This document shows positions 1-4,855 of a stretch of DNA of 7,643 nucleotides, in pieces. The notes beneath the pieces are model-generated. The model saw nothing but the letters and a program-made list of their open reading frames with translations, did not search any database and was not told where the DNA came from. The translations under genes were made by a program, and so were the position numbers. How positions within the stretch are numbered: the first letter of the stretch is position 1; every line of letters begins with the position of its first letter. Source of the DNA: Actinomycetota bacterium (lineage in GTDB: Bacteria; Actinomycetota; Humimicrobiia; Humimicrobiales; Humimicrobiaceae); assembly GCA_028718045.1 (NCBI GenBank), contig JAQUMQ010000061.1, positions 1 to 7,643 on the forward strand, given 5' to 3'.

Positions 1-2
1 CA

Positions 3-113
3 CATAAGATCGCGCATTATCTTAACGCAAGACTTGATTTCAGGTCTGAAGGGAAGCTGAACACGTTTATTTTGAGAATACAGGTAAAAGGTGTCAGGAA
101 TAAAAGTGGCTGA
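3..113 (+). CDS. 3' end of an unidentified gene (partial)
   Basis: An open frame enters from the left edge and stops at TGA 111-113, giving 36 residues. The base composition is richer in G and C than the following intergenic DNA, and the translation (including NARLDF, SEGKLNTF and ILRIQV) reads like protein rather than random sequence. The pattern Ser-Glu-Gly-x-x-x-Thr-Phe-x-x-x-Ile loosely recalls the last strands of a histidine-kinase ATPase domain (SExGKGTTFxxxI), but the match is weak and the preceding glycine box lies outside the window. No function is assigned. No clear terminator hairpin with a T-run follows it. Confidence 0.45.
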   Translation, partial: HKIAHYLNARLDFRSEGKLNTFILRIQVKGVRNKSG

Positions 114-344
114 TATGGCTTTGCAATGAAAAGTCGCTTGTTTTGTGGTTACTGCATTTCGCAATGTATTTTATATAATCGACAGGATTATATAAAGATA
201 TCTTATTCGATGACATCCCCAGTTGTTTTCAAGATATGATATTTTACAAAGAATTTACAATTTCTTTAAATTTTCTTCACATCTGTCTGCGATAATAACT
301 TTATAGAAATAATTGTTTTTAACGAATGTTTTTAATAAATATTT
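114..344. other. AT-rich intergenic stretch with one dyad
   Basis: No reading frame with a ribosome binding site is visible here. The only clear structure is a perfect 11-bp inverted repeat, arms 170-180 and 186-196, TTTATATAATC around the 5-base spacer GACAG. It touches a 10-bp palindrome AAGATATCTT at 195-204. Neither strand has a T-run after the dyad, so it is not a normal terminator. A protein-binding operator is one possible reading. The rest is unremarkable AT-rich DNA. Confidence 0.5.
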
Positions 345-372
345 TTGACAAATTGCACCTCAGATATTAAAT
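345..372 (+). promoter_or_regulatory. candidate sigma-A promoter for the 379-610 RNA
   Basis: A perfect -35 hexamer TTGACA lies at 345-350. A 16-base spacer later there is TTAAAT (367-372, 4 of 6 to TATAAT); an overlapping TATTAA at 365-370 is the alternative. Transcription would begin near 379. The -35 is strong and the -10 is mediocre. Support comes from the terminator downstream at 569-610, which needs an upstream start, since no gene lies between. Confidence 0.45.
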
Positions 373-437
373 GATCTTTAAAATAAAAGCAGCATAATGG
401 AGGGGTTGATATAAATATCGATATTATGATTTGGATT

Positions 438-461
438 AAGGAGGTTTTGCCTATGGGATGA
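438..461 (+). promoter_or_regulatory. strong Shine-Dalgarno before a two-codon reading frame
   Basis: AAGGAGGT (438-445) is close to a perfect anti-16S match. It sits 7 bases before ATG 453, which is ATG GGA TGA and then TAA, so translation would make only Met-Gly. The same frame is open upstream from ATG 426, giving an 11-residue peptide, MIWIKEVLPMG, but that start has no well-spaced binding site. The site may load ribosomes for a regulatory mini-ORF, or may simply be an RNA pairing sequence. Confidence 0.4.
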
Positions 462-568
462 TAAAAATATCGATACATACAGTATTTAGATATAGCAAAA
501 AAGTAAAATTTTTAAAATTATGAATCAAAGTTAGTACATAATATTGACCAAAATTTATATTTAGATTA

Positions 569-610
569 CATAGGTCTGGTTGACACCTCCACCCAGACCT
601 ATGTTTTTTT
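569..610 (+). terminator. strong intrinsic terminator
   Basis: CATAGGTCTGG (569-579) and CCAGACCTATG (593-603) form a perfect 11-bp stem with a 13-base loop, followed at once by seven Ts (604-610). The loop contains the anti-Shine-Dalgarno sequence ACCTCC at 585-590. It ends whatever starts upstream, either as the 3' end of a small RNA or as an attenuator before the reductase operon. Confidence 0.9.
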
Positions 611-810
611 AAAAAGGACCAAGGCAATGAAAATGCCGAGAGCAGATATAATAGTTAAATTTTTATTTCAGATAATCCAAGATTGCTTATCAGAAGCTTT
701 AAATATTTTAAGTTTATGTTAATAAAAAACATGAATCGAATGATATTACAAATTCGGAGAAATTTTATTAAAATTAACAATATATAAGAAGCAGTCAAGG
801 GAGATCATGA
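611..810 (+). promoter_or_regulatory. upstream region and likely promoter of the reductase operon
   Basis: No gene is seen here. The best promoter candidate close to the start is ATTACA (745-750), an 18-base spacer, then TAAAAT (769-774, 5 of 6), which would give a leader of about 30 bases. A perfect TATAAT also occurs at 647-652 but has no recognisable -35 at the proper distance. The ribosome binding site AAGGGAG (797-803) stands 7 bases before ATG 811 and fixes that start. ATG 807 is out of frame and ends after three codons. Confidence 0.35.
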
Positions 811-2685
811 ATGAATAAAAATAAAAAAATAATAATAATTGGCGGGGTAGCTGCCGGCACTTCCGCAGCCGCAAAACTAAGGAGGATGAGCGAAGACACT
901 GCCATTACTTTATATGAAAAATATAAGTATATATCTTATGCAACGTGCGGATTGCCATATTATGTATCCGGCAAGATCCAAGACTTAAATAAGCTGCTCG
1001 TAAGTACCGTTGAATCTTTTAGCGATAGGTTTAATGTTAATGTAAAAAATATGCACAAAGTAGTAAAAATAATACCCGAAGAAAAAGCTGTCATTGTTAA
1101 AAATTTAAAAACTGCGGAAGAAATCAAGGATGATTATGATATGCTGCTTATTACAACAGGAGCATCAATTATAAATCTTGACGTAAAAGGTAGCGATAGT
1201 GCCAATAATATGACATCTTTAAAGACGATTGACGATGCCGTTAAATTGCGCAGATTCATAGATAGGCAGGTCACTCCGGATGCCTTAAGAATTGATGGAT
1301 CAAAAATAACCTCTTTTAAAAACATAAGCAAAGAATTAATAAAAAATTCAAATGAAATAAGAACCAACATACTTATAGTCGGAGGCGGATTTGTAGGGCT
1401 TGAAATGCTGGAAGCTTTTTCAAGCAAAGAATTAAGCGTGGTAATTTTAGAAAAAACAAATCAGTTGCTTCCTTCTTTTGACATGGAAATTACCGATTAT
1501 GTTGAGAACTATTTAAAAGGTCAAGGCATTTTTGTTTTAAAAGAAGAAGAAGTCTCTTATTTTGAAAAAGATAACGAAAGTAATATAAAAAAAGTTCATA
1601 CGGCAAGCGGCAAGCATATTGAAACAGATATGCTTTTTATGGGTATCGGCGTGAAACCCGAAAATACCGTTGCGAAAGAAGCAGGTATCAAAATCGGAGA
1701 AAAAGGTGGAATAATGGTCGACGATTTTATGCGTACCAACGTTTCGTCTATTTATGCGGCAGGTGATTGTGTTGAATGCACGGATATGATTTCGGGAAAC
1801 AAGAAAAATTTTTATCTGGCTTCGATTGCGAGCAAGCAGGGAAGAATTGCCGCACATAACATCATGGCTGATATTATCGGTAAAGACGATCGTATAAGCT
1901 ATCCGAAAAAGGATAATGAATCAAAATATAAAAAATATCCGGGGAGCATAGCAACCTCGATAATAAAAATCATGGATATTGCCATTGCAAAAACGGGATT
2001 GAGCTTTAAAGAAGCAAAAAAAATATATGCTGATGCTGCCGGTAAAATAGAAACGCACTTTCTTTCTCATGCCGGATATTATCCGGATGCAAGCATGATA
2101 CATATGGTTGTCATTTACAATAAAGAAAATGGACAGATACTTGGCTTTGAAGCAACTGGTAAGGATGGCGTGGATAAAAAAACAGATATCGTTTCTATGG
2201 CGGTAAGAGAGAAATTAAATATTGTTGACCTTGCATATTTTGATTTTGCTTATCAACCAGAATTCGGGGCGGCAAAGGATTCCGTTAATCTTATTGGAAT
2301 GATCGGAGAAAACTTATTTGATGATGAAGTTGAATTCATCGATTGTGAAGACTTAAGATATATTTTAAATAAAGATAATGTATCCGTCAGATACGATAAC
2401 AGCGGTATCGAAAATTATATTGACGGTATTTCTAAAGATGATATTTGCATTTTGGACGTAAGATCCAATAAAGAATTTGAAGCAGGCCATATAGAAGGAG
2501 CTAGTTTAATCCCGATAAATGATCTTCGTGAAAATATCGATAAAATAGACAAAGCAAAACTTACCATAGTTTATTGCAAGACAGGCTACAGAGCTTATCT
2601 TGGATATAAGATTTTAAAAAATAACGGCTTTGGAAACGTAAAATGTTTGAATGGCTCTTACCTTAGCTGGAATAGAGAAATTTAA
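811..2685 (+). CDS. cdr: CoA-disulfide / NADH-dependent persulfide reductase with C-terminal rhodanese domain
   Basis: A 624-residue flavoprotein of the pyridine nucleotide-disulfide oxidoreductase superfamily, predicted cytosolic. The N-terminal FAD fold shows GGVAAG (11-16). The single redox cysteine Cys46 lies in SYATCGLPYY, as in CoA-disulfide reductases. The NAD(P)H fold has GGGFVGLE (191-198), the second FAD contact is YAAGDC (315-320), and a dimerisation domain follows to about 500. A rhodanese domain fills about 530-624, with LDVR (548-551), the GHIEGA turn, and the active loop Cys589-Lys-Thr-Gly-Tyr-Arg. In this fused family the rhodanese passes sulfane sulfur to the reductase, which reduces CoA persulfide, polysulfide or CoA disulfide with NAD(P)H. 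Fused family members are usually about 550-570 residues. The surplus here lies in two lysine-rich insertions, about 151-185 and 357-376. The MGMT-like gene follows after 40 bases with no terminator, so the two are probably co-transcribed. Family assignment is firm; the exact substrate is inferred. Confidence 0.93.
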   Translation: MNKNKKIIIIGGVAAGTSAAAKLRRMSEDTAITLYEKYKYISYATCGLPYYVSGKIQDLNKLLVSTVESFSDRFNVNVKNMHKVVKIIPEEKAVIVKNLKTAEEIKDDYDMLLITTGASIINLDVKGSDSANNMTSLKTIDDAVKLRRFIDRQVTPDALRIDGSKITSFKNISKELIKNSNEIRTNILIVGGGFVGLEMLEAFSSKELSVVILEKTNQLLPSFDMEITDYVENYLKGQGIFVLKEEEVSYFEKDNESNIKKVHTASGKHIETDMLFMGIGVKPENTVAKEAGIKIGEKGGIMVDDFMRTNVSSIYAAGDCVECTDMISGNKKNFYLASIASKQGRIAAHNIMADIIGKDDRISYPKKDNESKYKKYPGSIATSIIKIMDIAIAKTGLSFKEAKKIYADAAGKIETHFLSHAGYYPDASMIHMVVIYNKENGQILGFEATGKDGVDKKTDIVSMAVREKLNIVDLAYFDFAYQPEFGAAKDSVNLIGMIGENLFDDEVEFIDCEDLRYILNKDNVSVRYDNSGIENYIDGISKDDICILDVRSNKEFEAGHIEGASLIPINDLRENIDKIDKAKLTIVYCKTGYRAYLGYKILKNNGFGNVKCLNGSYLSWNREI

Positions 2686-2725
2686 TAAAATAACAAAATA
2701 AAACATAAGATTGCGAGGATTATCC

Positions 2726-3193
2726 ATGGCTTCTAAAAAAACATGGAAGGAAAAACTATATAACTCAAATGGTTTGCCAAAAGTCCAGGTCATCGATGAG
2801 AAAATGTCACATAGATGGGGAACTGGGACATTTGTTATTCCCTCACCTTTGGAAGTTTATGAAACTATGAAAAATACACCCAAAGGCAAATTGATTACGA
2901 TTAGCGAAATAAGGCGATTGCTTGCGGAAAAACATGGTACGACAATAAGTTGCCCGCTGACAACCGGAATTTTTGTCTGGATTTCGGCAAATGCATCTGA
3001 GGAAATCAAGGCAAGCGGCGAAAGTGAGGGCGTTCCGTATTGGAGAACTCTTAAATCGGATGGTTCGCTAAATGAAAAGTACCCCGGCGGAATAGAACAG
3101 CAGAAGTTTTATTTGGAAGCGGAGGGATTTAAGGTAATTAAAAAGGGTAAAAAGTACTTCGTTGAAAATTTTAAAGATTACTTAATGGTATAA
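2726..3193 (+). CDS. MGMT family / alkyltransferase-like protein without the PCHR cysteine
   Basis: A 155-residue protein. I chose ATG 2726 because GAGGA (2715-2719) lies 6 bases upstream; the in-frame TTG at 2711 would overlap that site. A winged-helix-like segment, PKGKLITISEIRRLL (52-66), matches the DNA-binding part of O6-alkylguanine-DNA alkyltransferases, and SDGSLNEKYPGGIEQQK (111-127) matches the stretch after their active site. The usual Pro-Cys-His-Arg is here Pro104-Tyr105-Trp106-Arg107, so the alkyl-acceptor cysteine is missing. Alkyltransferase-like (ATL) proteins replace that cysteine and bind damaged DNA to flag it for nucleotide excision repair; by analogy this may do the same. 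The only cysteine, Cys76 in ISCPLTTGIF, is not at the acceptor position. The gene is probably the second of an operon with the upstream reductase. The fold assignment is good; the role is inferred. Confidence 0.8.
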   Translation: MASKKTWKEKLYNSNGLPKVQVIDEKMSHRWGTGTFVIPSPLEVYETMKNTPKGKLITISEIRRLLAEKHGTTISCPLTTGIFVWISANASEEIKASGESEGVPYWRTLKSDGSLNEKYPGGIEQQKFYLEAEGFKVIKKGKKYFVENFKDYLMV

Positions 3194-3211
3194 TAGAAGT
3201 ATATGAGGAAC

Positions 3212-3305
3212 AAGATAACGGCATCGGACACCTATCGATTATTTTAGTTATTTGAAAGACCATGGGTAACCGCTTATATGATTTTTAATAGATGCCGTTG
3301 TTTTT
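3212..3305 (+). terminator. long-loop stem ending in a T-run; likely operon terminator or structured RNA
   Basis: AACGGCATC (3217-3225) pairs perfectly with GATGCCGTT (3291-3299). With two G-U pairs the stem extends to 14 bp (3212-3225 with 3291-3304). GTTTTT follows directly (3300-3305). It lies 19 bases after the MGMT-like stop, where a terminator is expected. The 65-base loop is unusually large. Inside it CGG/CCG (3225-3227, 3270-3272) and ACC/GGT could form a weak inner helix. A terminator is the simplest reading; a small structured RNA is possible. Confidence 0.55.
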
Positions 3306-3356
3306 AAAATTGAAAAGTTTTTATTTGGATAAGATTCATGATAACACATAAATATC

Positions 3357-3386
3357 TTTACAAGATAAAATAAATTTGATTAAAGT
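3357..3386 (+). promoter_or_regulatory. weak candidate promoter for the yjbQ-family gene
   Basis: TTTACA (3357-3362, 5 of 6) is followed after 18 bases by TAAAGT (3381-3386, 4 of 6). The -35 overlaps a small 6-bp dyad, TATCTT-TAC-AAGATA (3353-3367). A separate promoter makes sense because the stem with T-run at 3212-3305 lies between this gene and the preceding operon. Confidence 0.3.
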
Positions 3387-3430
3387 TTTTTTATATGTTT
3401 TATGCATTGGATGAAAGGAAGGTTATGAAA

Positions 3431-3847
3431 ATGAAGAGTTATAGAAAAGAATTATGGTTTGAAACTAACAAAAGAAGAGAATTTATAAATATAACCAGGG
3501 AAATAGAAAAATGCCTTGAAGAAAGTAAAATCAAGGAGGGCTTGCTTCTGTGTAATGCGATGCATATCACGTCTAGTGTATTTATTAATGATGATGAAAG
3601 CGGATTACATCAGGATTTCGAGAAATGGCTTGAAAAACTTGCACCCGAAAAGCCTCATAATCAGTATATGCATAACGGTTATGAGGACAATGCGGATGCA
3701 CATATGAAACGCCAGATAATGGGAAGAGAAGTAGCGGTTGCAATAACGGACGGAAGATTGGACTTTGGACCATGGGAACAGATATTTTATGGAGAATTCG
3801 ACGGCAAACGTAAAAAAAGAGTATTGGTTAAAATTATTGGCGAATGA
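3431..3847 (+). CDS. yjbQ: YjbQ family (UPF0047) protein
   Basis: A 138-residue protein of the secondary thiamine-phosphate synthase YjbQ / UPF0047 family, a small soluble fold. Members of the family weakly replace ThiE in vivo, but their true role is unsettled. Signature segments are NAMHITSSVF (42-51), INDDESGLHQDF (52-63), HNGYEDNADAHMKRQIMG (81-98) and GPWEQIFYGEFDG (113-125). The conserved histidines are His45, His60, His81 and His91. Length and ends fit the family. The start is a choice between ATG 3431, 8 bases after AGGAAGG (3416-3422), and in-frame ATG 3425; 3431 gives the usual MKSYRKEL beginning. The still longer frame from 3395 runs through the ribosome binding site and is unlikely. 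The stop codon lies inside a perfect 12-bp tandem duplication. No thiamine gene is nearby. Confidence 0.9.
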   Translation: MKSYRKELWFETNKRREFINITREIEKCLEESKIKEGLLLCNAMHITSSVFINDDESGLHQDFEKWLEKLAPEKPHNQYMHNGYEDNADAHMKRQIMGREVAVAITDGRLDFGPWEQIFYGEFDGKRKKRVLVKIIGE

Positions 3848-3859
3848 ATTGGCGAATGA
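3836..3859 (+). repeat. perfect 12-bp tandem duplication across the yjbQ stop
   Basis: ATTGGCGAATGA occurs twice head to tail (3836-3847 and 3848-3859). Since 12 is a multiple of three, the second copy repeats Ile-Gly-Glu-stop in the same frame. If the first stop were read through, the protein would gain four residues and stop again. It looks like a recent replication-slippage event. Confidence 0.9.
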
Positions 3860-3949
3860 GCTACCGGTAATATAAGGGCTTTAATATAAAAGAGTTCCAA
3901 TATGAATTTTAAAAAATATGGTTTTTTAACGCAACTTAAAATCCCGAGG

Positions 3950-3975
3950 ATTTCAGCTCACGGCTGAAATATTTT
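3950..3975 (+). terminator. intrinsic terminator of the yjbQ-family gene
   Basis: ATTTCAGC (3950-3957) and GCTGAAAT (3963-3970) form a perfect 8-bp stem with a 5-base loop, TCACG. ATTTT and a T-rich stretch follow. The T-run is short and interrupted, so termination may be partial. No other gene end is close enough on this strand. Confidence 0.65.
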
Positions 3976-4062
3976 ATCTTATCATATAGCATTGCATCAA
4001 TATCATAAAGCAGTATTGTGATATAATATAAATTCAACGTTTTTTAAAATTTTAAATTTTTC

Positions 4063-4090
4063 TTGCCTTATTGCTTCATATTACTATAAT
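4063..4090 (+). promoter_or_regulatory. candidate promoter of the small lipoprotein gene
   Basis: TTGCCT (4063-4068, 4 of 6) is followed after 16 bases by a perfect TATAAT (4085-4090). This would leave a leader of about 135 bases. Alternatives are an extended -10, TGATATAAT, at 4019-4027, and another TATAAT at 4110-4115 with no -35. In such AT-rich DNA chance TATAAT matches are common, so the assignment is tentative. Confidence 0.4.
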
Positions 4091-4233
4091 AAGTAACTTG
4101 TGGTTAAAATATAATCAGAAATTAATTAAAAGTTTAATTAAATAATCCATTAAGTGTTTTATTTTTAAATTTTTAATTATTTATTAACCGGTATTTTAGC
4201 TACAAATTTTATAAAGAATGAGAGGTGAAATAT

Positions 4234-4536
4234 ATGATTAAATCTAAAAAGTTTCTTGCAGTTTTATCCTTGTCACTTGTATTGGTGTTTGCGATGTCCT
4301 TTGCATTTACCGGTTGTAAGAAAGCAGTTGCAACAGATACAAGCGCAACTATAACCGAAACAACTGCGGAAACAACCGAATCTTCAGAAACAGAGACTAC
4401 AGTTGAAGAAACAACCACTGAATCAACTTCTGACGAAACCACTACCACGGTAGAAAGCACGGATTCTTCGGATTCTTCAAGCACAACGGAAGCTCCTGTT
4501 GATGAGAGCACCACAACAACCAAAGCTGCTAAATAG
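4234..4536 (+). CDS. small Thr/Ser/Glu-rich lipoprotein
   Basis: A 100-residue product starting at ATG 4234, set by AGAGGTG (4221-4227) 6 bases upstream; the GTG at 4225 is part of that binding site. Lysines at 3, 5 and 6 and a hydrophobic core (7-25) precede the lipobox Phe-Thr-Gly-Cys28, so Lgt lipidation and LspA cleavage are expected, leaving the protein tethered outside the membrane. The mature 73 residues hold 26 Thr, 12 Ser and 17 Glu/Asp, with no folded domain and no cysteine after Cys28. This resembles the flexible linker of clostridial solute-binding lipoproteins, but nothing follows it: TAG ends the frame cleanly. It may be a genuine surface-charge or O-glycosylated tail protein, or the relic of a longer lipoprotein. 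Its frame is isolated, with its own promoter and 3' hairpins. Confidence 0.75.
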   Translation: MIKSKKFLAVLSLSLVLVFAMSFAFTGCKKAVATDTSATITETTAETTESSETETTVEETTTESTSDETTTTVESTDSSDSSSTTEAPVDESTTTTKAAK

Positions 4537-4575
4537 CTTTTAATATAATAAATATATGATTGTTGTTGATTTTTT

Positions 4576-4622
4576 TGAACTAGATAAGGATGGGCTATCA
4601 TAGTCCATCCTTATCTAGTTTA
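4576..4622 (+). other. long near-perfect RNA hairpin after the lipoprotein gene
   Basis: A 16-bp perfect stem (4578-4593 with 4605-4620) extends to 22 bp, 4576-4597 with 4601-4622, with only a 3-base loop, TCA. The two imperfect positions (4577/4621 and 4594/4604) are G-U pairs when read as + strand RNA but A-C mismatches on the - strand. That points to function in the + transcript, i.e. the lipoprotein mRNA. No T-run follows on either strand, so it is not a classic terminator; 3'-end protection or an RNase III site is possible. Upstream 4537-4575 shows nothing. Confidence 0.7.
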
Positions 4623-4648
4623 TAGGGAAGATGATTAACATCAGATTC

Positions 4649-4673
4649 TTCCCTGTAAGGGAAAGCATTTTTT
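4649..4673 (+). terminator. intrinsic terminator downstream of the lipoprotein gene
   Basis: TTCCCT (4649-4654) and AGGGAA (4658-4663) make a 6-bp stem with a GTA loop. After the 4-base gap AGCA come six Ts (4668-4673), then ATTT. An overlapping competitor stem pairs GGGAAGA (4625-4631) with TCTTCCC (4647-4653), so both cannot form at once. It works only on the + strand and fits as the end of the lipoprotein transcript. Confidence 0.6.
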
Positions 4674-4793
4674 ATTTAGATGGTTAACAACTTATTGAAG
4701 TTGTAATTAGTGGTTTTGTGGATTTTTCTGTTACTGGAAATAATAGTTATTTCTCAAAAATCAATATAACAACAACGATAAAGTTCTTTACCT

Positions 4794-4848
4794 GAGCCGA
4801 TATCTGGCAAAATTTCCGGTAGGCCGAAGTCCTATGTCTGGCTGGCTT
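4794..4848. other. GC-richer structured patch, unassigned
   Basis: This patch is much richer in G and C than its surroundings and lies just past the 3' end of the Phd-Uma2 gene. On the + strand GAGCC (4794-4798) can pair with GGCUU (4844-4848), and CCGG-UAGG (4816-4823) with CCUA (4831-4834) and CUGG (4838-4841). On the - strand the same place forms a hairpin closed by a C-UUCG-G tetraloop (4824-4829), as is typical of real RNA hairpins. No good T-run follows on either strand. It could be a weak terminator or 3' UTR element of the nuclease gene. It matches no riboswitch I know. Confidence 0.35.
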
Positions 4849-4855
4849 AACGGAA

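Larger units (their letters stand above)
379..610 (+). ncRNA. candidate small RNA or leader/attenuator RNA
   Basis: The interval runs from a predicted start near 379 to an intrinsic terminator and holds no ordinary gene. UAUCGAUAUU (416-425) can pair with AAUAUCGAUA (466-475), a 10-bp stem around a 40-base loop. That loop carries the strong Shine-Dalgarno AAGGAGGU (438-445). The terminator loop (580-592) contains ACCUCC (585-590), an exact complement of GGAGGU at 440-445, so the two loops could pair in cis, or the terminator loop could act on other messages in trans. A second purine tract, UGGAGG (398-403), is complementary to CCUCCA (586-591). It matches no RNA family that I recognise; T-box and common riboswitch signatures are absent. 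It could be a free RNA or the 5' leader of the reductase operon that starts 200 bases later. Confidence 0.45.
3848..4233 (+). other. intergenic region between yjbQ and the lipoprotein gene
   Basis: About 386 very AT-rich bases with no supported gene. It holds the yjbQ terminator (3950-3975), promoter candidates (4019-4027 and 4063-4090), and a perfect 9-bp dyad, TTAATTAAA-AG-TTTAATTAA (4122-4141), in the predicted leader of the lipoprotein message. That dyad has no GC pairs and no T-run after it. Nothing else stands out. Confidence 0.6.

Noticed and set aside
544..572. TTGACC-N17-TACATA as a promoter
   Set aside because: It would start transcription inside the terminator hairpin at 569-603, and the -10 match is poor.
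1134..1857. - strand open frames inside the reductase gene
   Set aside because: They overlap a confidently assigned gene, resemble no family and have no start signals.
2711..2725. TTG 2711 as start of the MGMT-like gene
   Set aside because: It overlaps the ribosome binding site serving ATG 2726, and the family begins at MASKKTW.
3902..3967. 21-residue ORF starting ATG AAT TTT after yjbQ
   Set aside because: There is no ribosome binding site, and its end lies in the terminator stem.
4209..4601. 130-codon open frame on the - strand over the lipoprotein gene
   Set aside because: It is the Val/Ser-rich mirror of the Thr/Glu-rich tail, has no ribosome binding site or recognisable domain, and runs through the 3' hairpin.
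4794..4848. c-di-GMP (GEMM) or other known riboswitch
   Set aside because: The conserved GEMM core (GCAAA and CGCAAAGC segments) is absent on both strands, and no gene follows in the right orientation.
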